In this document: piece after piece, positions 17,551-27,500 of the stretch | How positions within the stretch are numbered: position 1 is the stretch's first letter | Layout: each line of letters starts with the position of its first letter | From: Parabacteroides sp. FAFU027 | Lineage (GTDB): Bacteria; Bacteroidota; Bacteroidia; Bacteroidales; UBA7332 | NCBI RefSeq assembly: GCF_022808675.1 | Contig: NZ_JAKZKV010000011.1 | Span: 1 to 64,000, forward strand | Length of the DNA stretch: 64,000 bases | Direction of reading: 5' to 3' | Translations under genes and position numbers: made by a program | The notes under the pieces: generated by a model | What the model was told of the DNA's origin: nothing | Databases searched by the model: none | What the model saw: the letters and a program-made list of their open reading frames with translations, nothing else

Positions 17551-18678
17551 ATGCGTCATTTTAAAAAAATGAAAACGAAGATAAGAATACTCGCTATTTT
17601 ATCGACTTGTGGACTGATTTTCACTGGTTGTTCATTGTGTGCGACAAAACCTAAACAGACAACAACAGTAGAAAACCAAGTAATCTCATTCGACTCTTTG
17701 AAATCAAGATTCGAGAAAGGAGACAAAATCATTATTAACGACTGGATTTTAATAGGACCAACGGACTTTTTTGATTCTGTGTCGATTGACAAAAACACTT
17801 TAAAAGGAACTCTATTACCAAAAGACACGATTCTAAAACGATTCGGATGCAATAGAGCTTTTTACGAATTGAAAATCAAAGACATGGATTTGCTTCCACA
17901 AGGAAACTTTATTGACATAAAAGCTTATAGATTTTTGAATCCAAATGAGGAAATTTTTTATCTTATAAATGGAAGTCCCTGTGATTCATATTCAAAGACT
18001 TTACAAAGAATTACAAACAAGCGAATAAAAGAAATAAACAAACTCGACTCTTATTCTGCCACCAAAATTTGGGGTGACAACTATGGTAAAAATGGTGCTC
18101 TGATTATAAACACATATAACGAATTTGAAGCGCAAGAGATATTTAGACCATTTAATTCTTCCAGTATTAGTCGAAAGATTACTAAAATAGACAGTTTGGA
18201 ATTTTATTCCAACAAAGTGATTTATAGCAGAATCAGTCAACCTTCTACAATAAAGAAGAAAAATAAAACAATAAAAGTACCTATTGGTAACTCAGCGATT
18301 GAATTTCATGATAACGCTAACATTGATAATCCGATAAACTATATTGTAATTGGACAAGATAAGAAGTACGAATGGATTTTGATTAAAGGAGAAGATGAAC
18401 TTCAGGACTATTATTATATAGTCAACCAGAATCTGAATAAAATAGACACATTGGTTGGGAATCCAATGATTTTCGGCGACAAATTACTTTGTCAAGAAGG
18501 CTCATACACAGACGGCACTGACTTTATTGAACTATGGGACACTACAGACGGAAAGTTGAAACGTATAAAAAAGTTCAGTTTGAGGACTTTTGGCATATAT
18601 GTAGACGAAATTTATCTTAAAGGCGACATGATATTTGTGAGGTTCAAAACAAACAAATATTTGAAATTGAAAATATAA
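17551..18678 (+). CDS. Hypothetical lipoprotein
   Basis: A 375-residue protein that I do not recognise. The ATG at 17551 is chosen because AGGGGGA stands 4 bases before it; the next ATG at 17569 also starts a plausible signal (MKTKIRILAILSTCGLIFTGC). The segment IFTGC is a lipobox, so the mature protein should be lipid-anchored in the periplasm or outer membrane. The remainder is hydrophilic, lysine- and isoleucine-rich, with no motif I can name; the last ~100 residues (YEWILIKGEDELQDYYYIVN onward) look like beta-strand repeats. The gene is clearly more AT-rich than its neighbours and is followed directly by an attC-like site, both hinting at acquired DNA. Confidence 0.75.
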   Translation: MRHFKKMKTKIRILAILSTCGLIFTGCSLCATKPKQTTTVENQVISFDSLKSRFEKGDKIIINDWILIGPTDFFDSVSIDKNTLKGTLLPKDTILKRFGCNRAFYELKIKDMDLLPQGNFIDIKAYRFLNPNEEIFYLINGSPCDSYSKTLQRITNKRIKEINKLDSYSATKIWGDNYGKNGALIINTYNEFEAQEIFRPFNSSSISRKITKIDSLEFYSNKVIYSRISQPSTIKKKNKTIKVPIGNSAIEFHDNANIDNPINYIVIGQDKKYEWILIKGEDELQDYYYIVNQNLNKIDTLVGNPMIFGDKLLCQEGSYTDGTDFIELWDTTDGKLKRIKKFSLRTFGIYVDEIYLKGDMIFVRFKTNKYLKLKI

Positions 18679-18687
18679 AAAACGAAC

Positions 18688-18823
18688 GCATAACACCCGC
18701 CTATGGTCATTGGCTGGCTGACGTGCATTTAGCAGGTTTTGCTCCCGCATTCACTTTGTCGCAGTGCGACAGCGAATGCTCCCGCAACCCGCCAAATGCC
18801 CATAGCCTCAGTCGGTTAGGTGC
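18688..18823 (+). other. attC-like imperfect palindrome
   Basis: The site opens with GCATAAC and closes with GTTAGGT, resembling integron attC core sites (RYYYAAC...GTTRRRY). Between them is a long imperfect hairpin: CCTATGGTCATTGGC pairs with GCCAAATGCCCATAGC, and an inner stem GCATTC...TGTCG-CAGTG-CGACA...GAATGC caps it. It starts 9 bases after the lipoprotein stop and ends 20 bases before the next ATG, the spacing expected between gene cassettes. No integrase gene is in the window. The left core fits the consensus poorly. Confidence 0.45.
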
Positions 18824-18843
18824 AGTACTAAAAAAATAAAAAC

Positions 18844-19788
18844 ATGAGCATTCTGAATAAGATTAAAGGACTGATTACGAAAAGAGAAGAGATTCCAAAC
18901 TCAACAACACAAGAGAATACAGAAAAGAAAATTACCGTTTATGACAAAGATGGTAATCAATACGCTATTACTCAGAAGTATTGGATTGACAACGTTCTCC
19001 CGACGGAATTTGAGAAAGTATGGAACAAACCAGATGACCTATATAGTTTGATTGTAATGTGTTTACAAGACGAAGTCTATGATTCTACGATTTTACCAGC
19101 CCAACACTTATTTGAAATTGACTTTGACAAACAAAGAGCAATTTTAATTCTAGGCTTAGTCTATCTGAAAAACAATAAGCTTGAATTATCTGAAAAGACA
19201 TTTAAAGAAGCGATTGAATTATTCCCTAATGACGGCTACTTACAGACAAATTTAGCAAAAGTGTACGCAGAGAAAGGAGATGAAAAACTATCATATGACA
19301 CATTATGGAAGGCATTATTAACTGACCCGAATCAAGAAAATGCAATCATTTGGATTGCAGCAATTCATTACGAGAAAGGTGGAAACACCGACAGACTAAA
19401 GATTTTAGACAGTTTATCTATGATTCCAGGTAGTTGGCGACCACAACTTTGGATCGCAAGAGATCTATTAGAGAATGGAAAATTTGAAGAAGCGAAAACA
19501 ATGTATAAATCAGTCTTAAGTGTAGCTTCTAAGTATAGTGACGCTATGTTGATGATTTCCGGTGATCTCGGCAAAAACAATAGAGTTGAAGAAGTATTTG
19601 AGCTTGTATTTCCACTATTCAACATAAAACAACATGGAATTAATACTGCACTTAATCTTGTACAGTCAAGTATTATTAGCGGACGAAAAGAAGTTGGACT
19701 TGAAATTCTTGCTGACATAAAACAAGAGCAAAGGCTTGACTATGCAGAACTTGTAAATCGATTTGAGAAACAACTTAATGAAATATAA
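18844..19788 (+). CDS. TPR-repeat protein, hypothetical
   Basis: A 314-residue soluble protein without a signal peptide. It has tetratricopeptide repeats, clearest at about residues 95-170 (LGLVYLKNNKLELSEKTFKEAIELFPNDGYLQTNLAKVYAEKGDEKLSYDTLWKALLTDP) and 185-240. A short N-terminal region is lysine-rich. TPR folds mediate protein contacts; no enzyme domain is seen and the partner is unknown. Like the lipoprotein gene before it, it is AT-rich, and it follows an attC-like site by 20 bp, so it may be a cassette passenger. It ends just before a MITE-like repeat. Confidence 0.85.
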   Translation: MSILNKIKGLITKREEIPNSTTQENTEKKITVYDKDGNQYAITQKYWIDNVLPTEFEKVWNKPDDLYSLIVMCLQDEVYDSTILPAQHLFEIDFDKQRAILILGLVYLKNNKLELSEKTFKEAIELFPNDGYLQTNLAKVYAEKGDEKLSYDTLWKALLTDPNQENAIIWIAAIHYEKGGNTDRLKILDSLSMIPGSWRPQLWIARDLLENGKFEEAKTMYKSVLSVASKYSDAMLMISGDLGKNNRVEEVFELVFPLFNIKQHGINTALNLVQSSIISGRKEVGLEILADIKQEQRLDYAELVNRFEKQLNEI

Positions 19789-19804
19789 AGTACTAGCACT
19801 AACC

Positions 19805-20023
19805 CCTCTTTCGCGCGAGTTTAAGAAGTAACTTCTGGCGCGGGTTTAGCGAAAGCGTAACCCGTGCCCAAAACTCAGACAGCTTGTAGCTGTCGTATTT
19901 GAAAAGTCTCAATGCGCCTAAGTTGTTGCCTTCTGGAGTACAGAATTCTTCGAATTCTAAAACAGCTACAAGCTGTTTGGATTTCCAGCACGAGATATGC
20001 TTCGCTAATCTCGCGCTAGTGGG
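19805..20023. repeat. MITE-like repeat, copy A
   Basis: About 219 bp, beginning CCTCTTTCGCGCGAG and ending CTCGCGCTAGTGGG, which form imperfect terminal inverted repeats. Inside are palindromes such as GACAGCTTGTAGCTGTC and ACAGCTACAAGCTGT and the motif GCGGGTTTAGCGAAAGCGTAACCCG. It aligns along its length with 21795-22027. Confidence 0.85.
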
Positions 20024-20024
20024 A

Positions 20025-20094
20025 GTAGGCGGAGCCATATGTTTAACGGCAGACTGCGAAAATTAAATGTTTTGGGATTGGGTGGTAGATAGGC
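20025..20094. repeat. 70-bp direct repeat, right copy
   Basis: Second copy of the repeat at 16641-16709, same orientation, starting immediately after MITE-like copy A. Confidence 0.85.
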
Positions 20095-20144
20095 TCCATC
20101 CAACCGGGGAATGTGATATTTATACCCTATTATCAGACAAAATA

Positions 20145-20183
20145 AATGCTCCGACTTACCACAATAGTTTAAGTCGGAGCATT
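20145..20183 (-). terminator. Hairpin terminator downstream of the DUF6249-like gene
   Basis: Perfect 14-bp stem AATGCTCCGACTTA / TAAGTCGGAGCATT with an 11-base loop, followed on the minus strand by TATTTTG. It lies 24 bases beyond the stop codon of the minus-strand gene. Confidence 0.75.
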
Positions 20184-20206
20184 GAATAAAGTGAGCATGT
20201 ACGTAT

Positions 20207-20629
20207 TTACTCTTCTGAATTCTTCTTGTGCAAATACTTCATTTCCACAATAAAAGCAATCAATAATCCCAGTCCGCCGAATAGTAGTACCGAAGCACCA
20301 TAAATAACTCCTACTGCCTCATAGGCATTATGGCTCATATTCTCATAGTTGAATCCCACCACAGTGTTTAGGCAGATAAAATAACCGATCAACAAGCCCA
20401 ATCCGATGCCCAGTAATAAACAGGCGATTTTCAGAGTTCCGAATCTTTGCAATCCTTCCAGTCTTATCGGAAGCGAATGTTTTAATTCGAGCATCGAAGG
20501 GTCAAGTTTATCACCGAGCTTTTCAATAATCGTAAGACGCTCTTTTCTTCGTGCAAAAAGTTCAAACAGTTTGTAAATTCCCAGGGTAATGATCCCGACA
20601 ACCAAAGGGACTGTAATAAATTCCATCAT
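20207..20629 (-). CDS. Small membrane protein, DUF6249-like
   Basis: A 140-residue protein with an N-terminal TM helix (VPLVVGIITLGIYKLFELF), a cytosolic stretch rich in charged residues (ARRKERLTIIEKLGDKLDPS) and two further TM helices (about 68-87 and 107-128). This arrangement fits the DUF6249 family that often accompanies ECF sigma factors in Bacteroidota; the assignment is from pattern memory. It lies divergent to an ECF sigma gene whose start is about 140 bp away, so a shared regulatory region is likely. Function unknown. Confidence 0.75.
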   Translation of the reverse strand: MMEFITVPLVVGIITLGIYKLFELFARRKERLTIIEKLGDKLDPSMLELKHSLPIRLEGLQRFGTLKIACLLLGIGLGLLIGYFICLNTVVGFNYENMSHNAYEAVGVIYGASVLLFGGLGLLIAFIVEMKYLHKKNSEE

Positions 20630-20770
20630 AGTGTTTTCATTTTAGGTGAATAATTTGGTTCTTTGCAAGGTTTGACGCAACTTCACGAAAACGGTTACAG
20701 GATTTGTCTGTTTTTTATTTTTCCTATTCAAGACTGTAACCAAACCGGAACCATTGCGTCTATTCTCTAT

Positions 20771-21328
20771 ATGGACAATCAGGAGGAATTAAAATATATT
20801 CAACGCATTTGCAATGGAGAGACTTATTTGTTTTCGTCTCTTCTCAATCGCTACAGCCGTTCTATATATTCGCTAATTGCGCGGATAATTCCTTCCCGGG
20901 AAGATGCTGAAGAGTTGACACAGGACACTTTCATGAAAGCGTTCAGGAAACTGGATTCCTTTAAAGGTGATTGCAGCTTCTCTACCTGGCTTTTTCGCAT
21001 CGCCTATAACACGGCAGTGTCTGCCACCCGGAAAACCCGGATTGTGTTTCCGGTTATAGATGAGGCTATTATCGACCGGGTTTCTGATGATGCTGCGGAA
21101 GCTGCTTTCGAAGAAGATGCAAATGAAGAACTGTTGCATAAACTCGAAACTGCCATTGGTAAGCTGAATATAGAAGAAAGAATGTTGATCACACTTTACT
21201 ATTCAGAAAACAAACCGATTGCGGAAGTGGCATCCATTCTGGAAATGTCCACTGACAATGTGAAGATTAAACTCTTCAGGGTCAGAAAAAAGTTGTATGT
21301 ATTAATGGATATAAACAAACCATCATGA
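20771..21328 (+). CDS. ECF-type RNA polymerase sigma factor
   Basis: A 185-residue sigma-70 family factor with region 2 (LLNRYSRSIYSLIARIIPSREDAEELTQDTFMKAF, FSTWLFRIAYN) and region 4 (AIGKLNIEERMLITLYYSENKPIAEVASILEMSTDNVKIKLFRVRKKL). I chose the ATG at 20771; the frame is open for 36 more codons upstream, but these are not sigma-like. The stop overlaps the next gene's start by ATGA, so the two are translationally coupled; the partner has membrane helices and may be its anti-sigma factor. Confidence 0.92.
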   Translation: MDNQEELKYIQRICNGETYLFSSLLNRYSRSIYSLIARIIPSREDAEELTQDTFMKAFRKLDSFKGDCSFSTWLFRIAYNTAVSATRKTRIVFPVIDEAIIDRVSDDAAEAAFEEDANEELLHKLETAIGKLNIEERMLITLYYSENKPIAEVASILEMSTDNVKIKLFRVRKKLYVLMDINKPS

Positions 21329-21705
21329 AACGGGATAAAGCTATAATCAAAGCATTGGATAAGTTTGAAGCACCGCCGCTTTCGGCTGATTTTAATACTC
21401 AGCTGATGAAGAAGATATCGGAGGCTGCTGCCCAAAAAGAGAAACGGGCTTTTATCGTCAATATCTGTATAATATCTGTCGTTTCATTGGGGCTGGTAGC
21501 TATGGCGATTTATCTTCTCAGGGATTATATCACTTCAGACATAGCCTTTCGAATGCCGGTATTTCATATTGTTTCCGGTCCTGCATCGCACTATCTCTTT
21601 TTTGCTTACATTGCGTTTCTTGCTTTATTATTGTTGGGACTTGACTATTTCTTCCGTCACCTGAGAGAGAAAAAGAAAGATAAGTACCTGAAGCATTCCC
21701 ATTGA
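21325..21705 (+). CDS. Membrane protein coupled to the sigma factor, possible anti-sigma
   Basis: A 126-residue protein with a cytosolic N-terminus of about 50 residues (KRDKAIIKALDKFEAPPLSADF...) and two TM helices (about 44-66 and 91-112). It overlaps the sigma gene by four bases. Soluble N-terminus plus TM helices and the coupling fit an anti-sigma role, but I see no zinc-binding HxxxCxxC motif and no known anti-sigma domain, so the role is inferred from position only. Confidence 0.75.
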   Translation: MKRDKAIIKALDKFEAPPLSADFNTQLMKKISEAAAQKEKRAFIVNICIISVVSLGLVAMAIYLLRDYITSDIAFRMPVFHIVSGPASHYLFFAYIAFLALLLLGLDYFFRHLREKKKDKYLKHSH

Positions 21706-21737
21706 TGGTGAGAATAAGCTAAATGTATGACCGGTGG

Positions 21738-22027
21738 CCTCCCTTTTCACGCAAGTATAAATACATGCCGTGTATAGCGCAAGAGTCTTGAGCTCCTCTT
21801 TCGCGCGAGTTTGAAAAGTAACTTCAGGCGCGGGTTTAGCGAAAGCGTAACCCGTGCCCAAAACAGAGACAGCTTGTAGCTGTCATATTCGAAAAAGCTC
21901 AATGAGCCTAAGACTATCGTTTTTCTTGCAGTCTATAGGAATGCAGAATTCATCGAATTCTAAAACAGCCACAAGCTGTTTGAATTTCCAGCACGAGGTT
22001 CGCTTCGCTAACCTCGTGTCAGAGGGG
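21738..22027. repeat. MITE-like repeat, copy B with leading partial unit
   Basis: The part 21795-22027 aligns with copy A (19805-20023): same start, same GCGGGTTTAGCGAAAGCG core, same ACAGCTTGTAGCTGT / CACAAGCTGTTTG inner palindromes, ending CCTCGTGTCAGAGGGG. It is preceded by a shorter unit (21738-21790) starting CCTCCCTTTTCACGCAAGTA that matches the element at 39775. Confidence 0.85.
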
Positions 22028-22129
22028 ATTCTTAGGTTTTGGTTACAAGCTAATAGGCTCAGAAGAATCTACATCCGGATAAAGGCAGAGTTATGTATAG
22101 TCTAAAATCCGGAAGAAGAGAATAATCAA

Positions 22130-22315
22130 TCATGATTTAAGCACTAATTTCTTCCCTTTGTAAATACGATTCAACATATCACTAATTGGAGAAATCGAAT
22201 GATCATGTTTGTTGAAATCACGTTTCAATTCAATCATCCTGATTCGGATAGAAATAGCGTCTTCAATAGAAGAGGATCTTTGCAATTGAGTTTTTAGGTC
22301 TTCAAGGGTTTTCAT
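22130..22315 (-). CDS. Small hypothetical protein
   Basis: A 61-residue open frame starting at an ATG on the minus strand, encoding a charged, helical peptide (MKTLEDLKTQLQRSSSIEDA...MLNRIYKGKKLVLKS). No domain recognised, no signal peptide. It stands alone between a repeat and the SusD gene, with codon use that looks coding. It may be a real small gene; support is limited. Confidence 0.45.
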   Translation of the reverse strand: MKTLEDLKTQLQRSSSIEDAISIRIRMIELKRDFNKHDHSISPISDMLNRIYKGKKLVLKS

Positions 22316-22572
22316 TGTTATATAAAGAGTGAAGGGTTACTTCTGTAGTACAACTATCTTCCGGCACTTCTAATTCATCTATATAGCAAAGATAGTTCAG
22401 TGCTGCACTCGTATCCTTTCACTTTTAAATATTCAATTTCGGATTTTGAATAATTCCCCTTTAAGCACCGTCCACATGCTGCCGTTTGGAAAAAGCTCTG
22501 CTTTAGCCATTGCCTGAAAACAGTCTCCCGGCAAGCTCAGGCATCTACATCAAAAACCTCGTAATGTAACTC

Positions 22573-24516
22573 TCAGAATCCCGTATTCTGCATTGCTTTC
22601 TTTTCATCGGCTGTGAGTGGCCTGACATTTTTATGAATGGCGTCGAGCCAGGATTGCGGTATCGGGCGCAGGCAGTGATACGGTTGGAGGTTGGTCGCAT
22701 CGCTCTCCTTCGCATTCGGGAATCGATTGAAGGCTTTGGTGCGGAGATAAAACGTCTCCGTGCGTTGCAGATCAGTCCAGCGGTTCAGCTCACCCGTCAT
22801 TTCGCGGGTCCTTTCATTGAGCATAAAGTGGATAAAGCGCTCCTGCGGGGTCTGCGCATTTACCTTATCAAACATCTCCTGACGATCGTAGCCTGACGTG
22901 GTAAAATATTCCGGTGTCACTTTGATCTTGTCATAAGTTCCGGTTGAATTCATATTTAACCCATCTTCGAAGTACCAGTGCAGGGGCTTCGTTTCCCCTT
23001 CCTTGAAGGCGGCTCGTTTACGCAGCACATTGATGTAATCGCAGGCAGTTTGATAGTCCCCTTTACGACCATAAGCTTCTGCGATGATCAGGTTAGTCTC
23101 CCCCAGTCGGGCCAGAATGCCGTCTTTGGTTCCCATCGTCTCATTGACACTGGCACGGTAAGGATCCACCTGCTTGATCATGCAGGGAGAGACATCACGG
23201 GTAAATCCGCTCACCACTTTTCCCGAAAAATCTTTCTTATAACGCGGCCACACCTTGTAACGAAACTTCTTATCCAACTCGTTATCGGTAAGCGTCTGCA
23301 GGCTGTCATTCAACACCAACACAAAAGCTGTATCCCCCAACGCAAAGCGGGGCTTACCCACCATATTCGGTGTGGGGGCATTCACACTCGTCCAGGTATT
23401 ATTATCGGCACTGGCCTTGCTGTTGCTGTTAAACATCAGTTTGAAGGTTTTGGAAAAACGGGAGTCATTTTCCCGGTCAAAAACATCCAGCGCATAATCG
23501 GTCACGGTCATCCTCCGGTAGGGGCGGCCAAACATATCGCGGGTCATTCCGGCCTGCGTGTCATACTGGATAAGCCAGTAGAGGTGAGACGAATTACCAT
23601 AACGTCCCATATTGGCTTTGGCATCATCAAACTGAGCCGAGAAGATCACCTCTTTGCTCCGGTAGTTTTTCCCGGTAGAGAGTGCATAAGAGTTGCTCGA
23701 ACGGGTATAAACAGGCACGCCATAAATCTGGCCAAAATCTTCCTCCAGTGCATACCGGTTACTCTTGATTACGCGGTCGGCAAAGTAGATACAGCTATCG
23801 AGATCGGTCGGACGCATCCCCCGCTCTTCCTGCACTGCACTGGCACGGGTCAGGTAAACCTTCGCAAGATAGTGGTAAGCCGCCCCCTGTACAGCCCGAC
23901 CATAATCGGTAGTGGTCTCTGGTAGATTTTCTGCCGCATATCGCAGGTCGGAAATGATGGTTTTATACACGTCTGCCACCGAAGCACGGGTAAATTCCCA
24001 TTGCGGTTCGGTGGAGCTTTTCAGCACCAATGGAACGCCTCCGTATTGCTGCACCAGATTGAAATAGTAAAAGGCACGCAGAAAACGCAGCTCACTCAAA
24101 CGGATCGTGGCATTGGCCGGATTCTTCTCAAACTGCACCTGCGGAATTGCGTCAATTGCAGCATTGCAGTTATTGATCATGGCGTAGGTAACATTCCATA
24201 ATTCAACAATACCACCGCTTCCAGGCGGTGCAGAATTATAGTTGGCCGGATCATAGGTATTGTAATAAAACCAAGTGGTCTGCGAGCCATAGGTATATTC
24301 ATCCAGGCCAAAACTGGTCAGGCAGTAGCTCCATTCATAACTGAAGATAAAGCGTACCCCTTCATAACAGGCTCGTGTAAGATCCTCTATCCCCTGCTCG
24401 GACTTGACGTAATCGGCAGTCAGGGTACTCACCTGTTCCTCTTTCAGGTAATCGTTGCAGGAGGAAAACAGCATGGCTGTCAGAAGGAAATATAATATTG
24501 AGATTTTCTTGTGCAT
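22573..24516 (-). CDS. SusD/RagB-family outer-membrane lipoprotein (SusD1)
   Basis: Surface glycan-binding lipoprotein that forms the lid on its SusC transporter. I chose the ATG at 24516 (647 residues); the longer frame would begin with a TTG overlapping the SusC stop. Lipobox AMLFSSC puts the lipidated Cys at residue 20. The N-terminal SusD-like TPR region contains SELRFLRAFYYFNLVQQYGGVPLVL, the family's most recognisable motif. The C-terminus has LNERTREMTGELNRWTDLQRT and CLRPIPQSWLDAI. It ends a minus-strand operon behind SusC1 with an 11-bp gap. Confidence 0.95.
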   Translation of the reverse strand: MHKKISILYFLLTAMLFSSCNDYLKEEQVSTLTADYVKSEQGIEDLTRACYEGVRFIFSYEWSYCLTSFGLDEYTYGSQTTWFYYNTYDPANYNSAPPGSGGIVELWNVTYAMINNCNAAIDAIPQVQFEKNPANATIRLSELRFLRAFYYFNLVQQYGGVPLVLKSSTEPQWEFTRASVADVYKTIISDLRYAAENLPETTTDYGRAVQGAAYHYLAKVYLTRASAVQEERGMRPTDLDSCIYFADRVIKSNRYALEEDFGQIYGVPVYTRSSNSYALSTGKNYRSKEVIFSAQFDDAKANMGRYGNSSHLYWLIQYDTQAGMTRDMFGRPYRRMTVTDYALDVFDRENDSRFSKTFKLMFNSNSKASADNNTWTSVNAPTPNMVGKPRFALGDTAFVLVLNDSLQTLTDNELDKKFRYKVWPRYKKDFSGKVVSGFTRDVSPCMIKQVDPYRASVNETMGTKDGILARLGETNLIIAEAYGRKGDYQTACDYINVLRKRAAFKEGETKPLHWYFEDGLNMNSTGTYDKIKVTPEYFTTSGYDRQEMFDKVNAQTPQERFIHFMLNERTREMTGELNRWTDLQRTETFYLRTKAFNRFPNAKESDATNLQPYHCLRPIPQSWLDAIHKNVRPLTADEKKAMQNTGF

Positions 24517-24527
24517 TTTTCCGGATT

Positions 24528-27500
24528 TCAAATAGATAGCTTAATTCCACACACAACACTCTTATAGCTCATGATATCCCCTTCCGGGTCCAATCCTTCA
24601 AAGTGATCCGAGACAACAAACGGGTTGACCATTTTCAGGTAAAGACTAAGCTTCTTTGCTTGGAGTTTTTGTGTCCAGGTTTTAGGAATTGCATAGCTCA
24701 CGCCTATATTCTTCACTTTTAAAAAAGAGCCTTTGCGGTACCCCATGGAAGAGATATAATTGGGAGATTCCTGCAACACATTCGGTCGGGGATACTCCGC
24801 ATCCTGATTATAGGGCGTCCAGTAGTTTACATTGCGACATTGAAAAATGCCAGACAAGGTAGGTTTATAGTAATTACTGTTCAACATCTGTCCGATCCGG
24901 GCAAACAACATACAGGAGAGCTCGATGCCTTTATAGGAAAAAGTGTTGGTCATACCGGCTGACCATTTCGGGACGCCGGTGCCAAGAATCACTTTGTCAC
25001 TCGCATCGATCTTATAGTCGTGATTCTGGTCTTTAATGCGGATAGAACCGGGCGAAAAGCTGGATCCCTTTGCTGCAAACTTTGCCATTTCTGCTTTATC
25101 GGCTTCGGAAGTGCTCCAGATTCCGTCGTACTGGTAATCATAAAAAACGGTGATAGGCTGTCCGATAAACCAAAGGTTGGCAATATCATCCTGCTTGCCG
25201 TTTGACAATGCCGCGATCTCTTCCTTGTTTTTGGTAAATGTAACGTCAGTCGTCCAGGTCAGTTTCTTTTTATCGATATTGACAGTATGCAACGACACTT
25301 CGATACCGCGGTTTTGAGTAGCGCCAATGTTATTGATCCACGAGGTAAATCCATTTGTGGAAGGGATAATCTGATTCAACAGGAGGTCATACGTTTTAGC
25401 CAGATAGAGATCAACCGTACCGCTGACCCTGTTTTTCCAGAGACCGAAATCAACACCGAGGTTGTATTGCGAAGTCTTTTCCCAACCTAGTCTTTTATTA
25501 GCCATACTGCCCTGGGTAGCTCCCAACGAGCCGAAACCATAACCCGAAGCGGCAGATTCTCCAAATACATACACAGTGCGGACCAATGTTCCGCCGGTCT
25601 GGTAAGGATTGATGGCCGAGTTGCCAGTCTGTCCGTACCCGATGCGAAGCTTCAGGCTATTGATCACTTTATTGTTTTTGAGAAAATCCTCTTCATGCAT
25701 CTTCCAGGCCAGGGCCATCGAGGGAAAGGCTGCCCACTTATGCCCCTCTGCCAGTACCGACGAACCGTCCCAACGATTCGAAACTGTCAGCAGATAACGG
25801 TTATTGTAGCTGTAATTCAACCGCCCCATAAAGGACTCACGCGCCTGATGGCTGTACCAGGAGCCAAAGTAGTCGGCAGCATTCTTATCAGTCGAACCGA
25901 TATTGAACCACTTTTGAGATGAATAAGGAAGTCCGGATGCCCGTATCTCAGAACCTTCCGTCCAGGCCCCCTCCATACTCTCCAACAGCGTGAGACCGAC
26001 CGAATGGTTTTTGATCTTTTTGTCGTAATAGAGCAGATTATCCCAGGTAAAAGCGATATCCTGATTTTCGTAATACCGGGCATTACTTTGGGTAATCACG
26101 CTGACCTGAGTATTGGTCGCTCCAATATCATTAAACTGCCCGTTACGGAGCAATTTGAAGTCCAGCCCGATATTGCTGCGGAAGCTCCATCCCAACGGCA
26201 GTTTGATTTCTCCGAAAATGGTTCCCACATAACGGGTAGTCCGGTCTTCATTGAAGCTGTATTTCGGATCATTGATCGCATTATAGATGCGCCCGCTCCC
26301 ACCCGAATACTCGATAAAGTTTCCGTTTTCATCATAAGGCACCGCATAGGGTACCTGACGGGTCATTTTGGCAAACATATCGACATCAGTCTCTTTCACT
26401 GACAGGGAAGCCATATTCTGCACACCAAATTTCACATTGTCATTGACCTGAAAGTTGGTATTCAGTCGTAAAGTGAGTCGTTGATAACCCTGGGTCTTTA
26501 CAATCCCCTGCTGATCAAGATAAGCAGCAGAAAATAGTGCCCTGACTTTGTCGTTGCCAAACGTGGTGCTGAACTGGTGATTCTGAGTCACGGCTGTTCG
26601 TAGCGCGTGGGAGAGCCAGTCGTATCCACCCACGTTGGATGCGTTATACACCGGTACTTCATTGACTCCCCACATCGCTTTCTCGGTTGGAGTCGTGGCC
26701 CGTATTTTGGGAATAAGATTAGCCTTGTCCACCCATTCATAAGCACGGGCGATTTGCGCCCATCCTGCTGGATCTCTTGTTGCATAGAAGGTGGAGAAAC
26801 CGTAATAGTCCTGTTGTGGATCAGGATAAGGTGTACTATATCTGCCTGCTGCACGGTTGGCTTCACGCACCATCTCTGCAAACTCACCACCGGTCATCAT
26901 GTCTGGCTGTACCAACCGGTTGTCTATGGAAAGGTAGCTGTCATAAGAGACGGTTGAAACTCCTTTAATCCCCTTCTTTGATGTAATTAAAATCACGCCA
27001 TTCGCCCCGCGTGAACCATAGATAGCCGTTGCCGACGCGTCTTTCAGTACCTCCATCGACTCGATATCTCCGGGGCTGATCTCTGCAATGCCTCCTGTCA
27101 AAGGAATGCCGTCAAGTACATACAGGGGCTCATTGCCTGCTGTGATGGAACGGGATCCGCGGATACGAATCTGGGGAAGCGAACCGGGTTGCGCTGCTGT
27201 ATTGCCAATATCCACACCGGCCGCAGCACCTTGTAGAGCGGAAGTGATATCTTTTACCGGAATGGCCTCTATCTGCTTGCTGGTGACAGAGGCCAGTGCT
27301 CCCGTCACATCGCTTTTGTTGACCTGTCCATAACCGATGACGACGATTTCTTCCAATGTCTTGGCTGCTTCCTGAAGAGTTACCTCCAGTATTGCGTTTT
27401 TCCCAATCACTTTTTCCATCGTAGAAAATCCGATATAGGAAAATTGCAACACACTCTTTTCAGATATTCCCTCCATTGAAAAATGACCGGTATTATCGGT

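Noticed and set aside
22508-22544. Possible terminator after SusD1
   Set aside because: The GCCTGA/TCAGGC stem is only 6 bp with a long loop and no T-run on the minus strand.
22978-23925. A 315-codon frame antisense to SusD1
   Set aside because: The minus-strand frame encodes a complete SusD with lipobox and family motifs; the antisense frame has no recognisable features.
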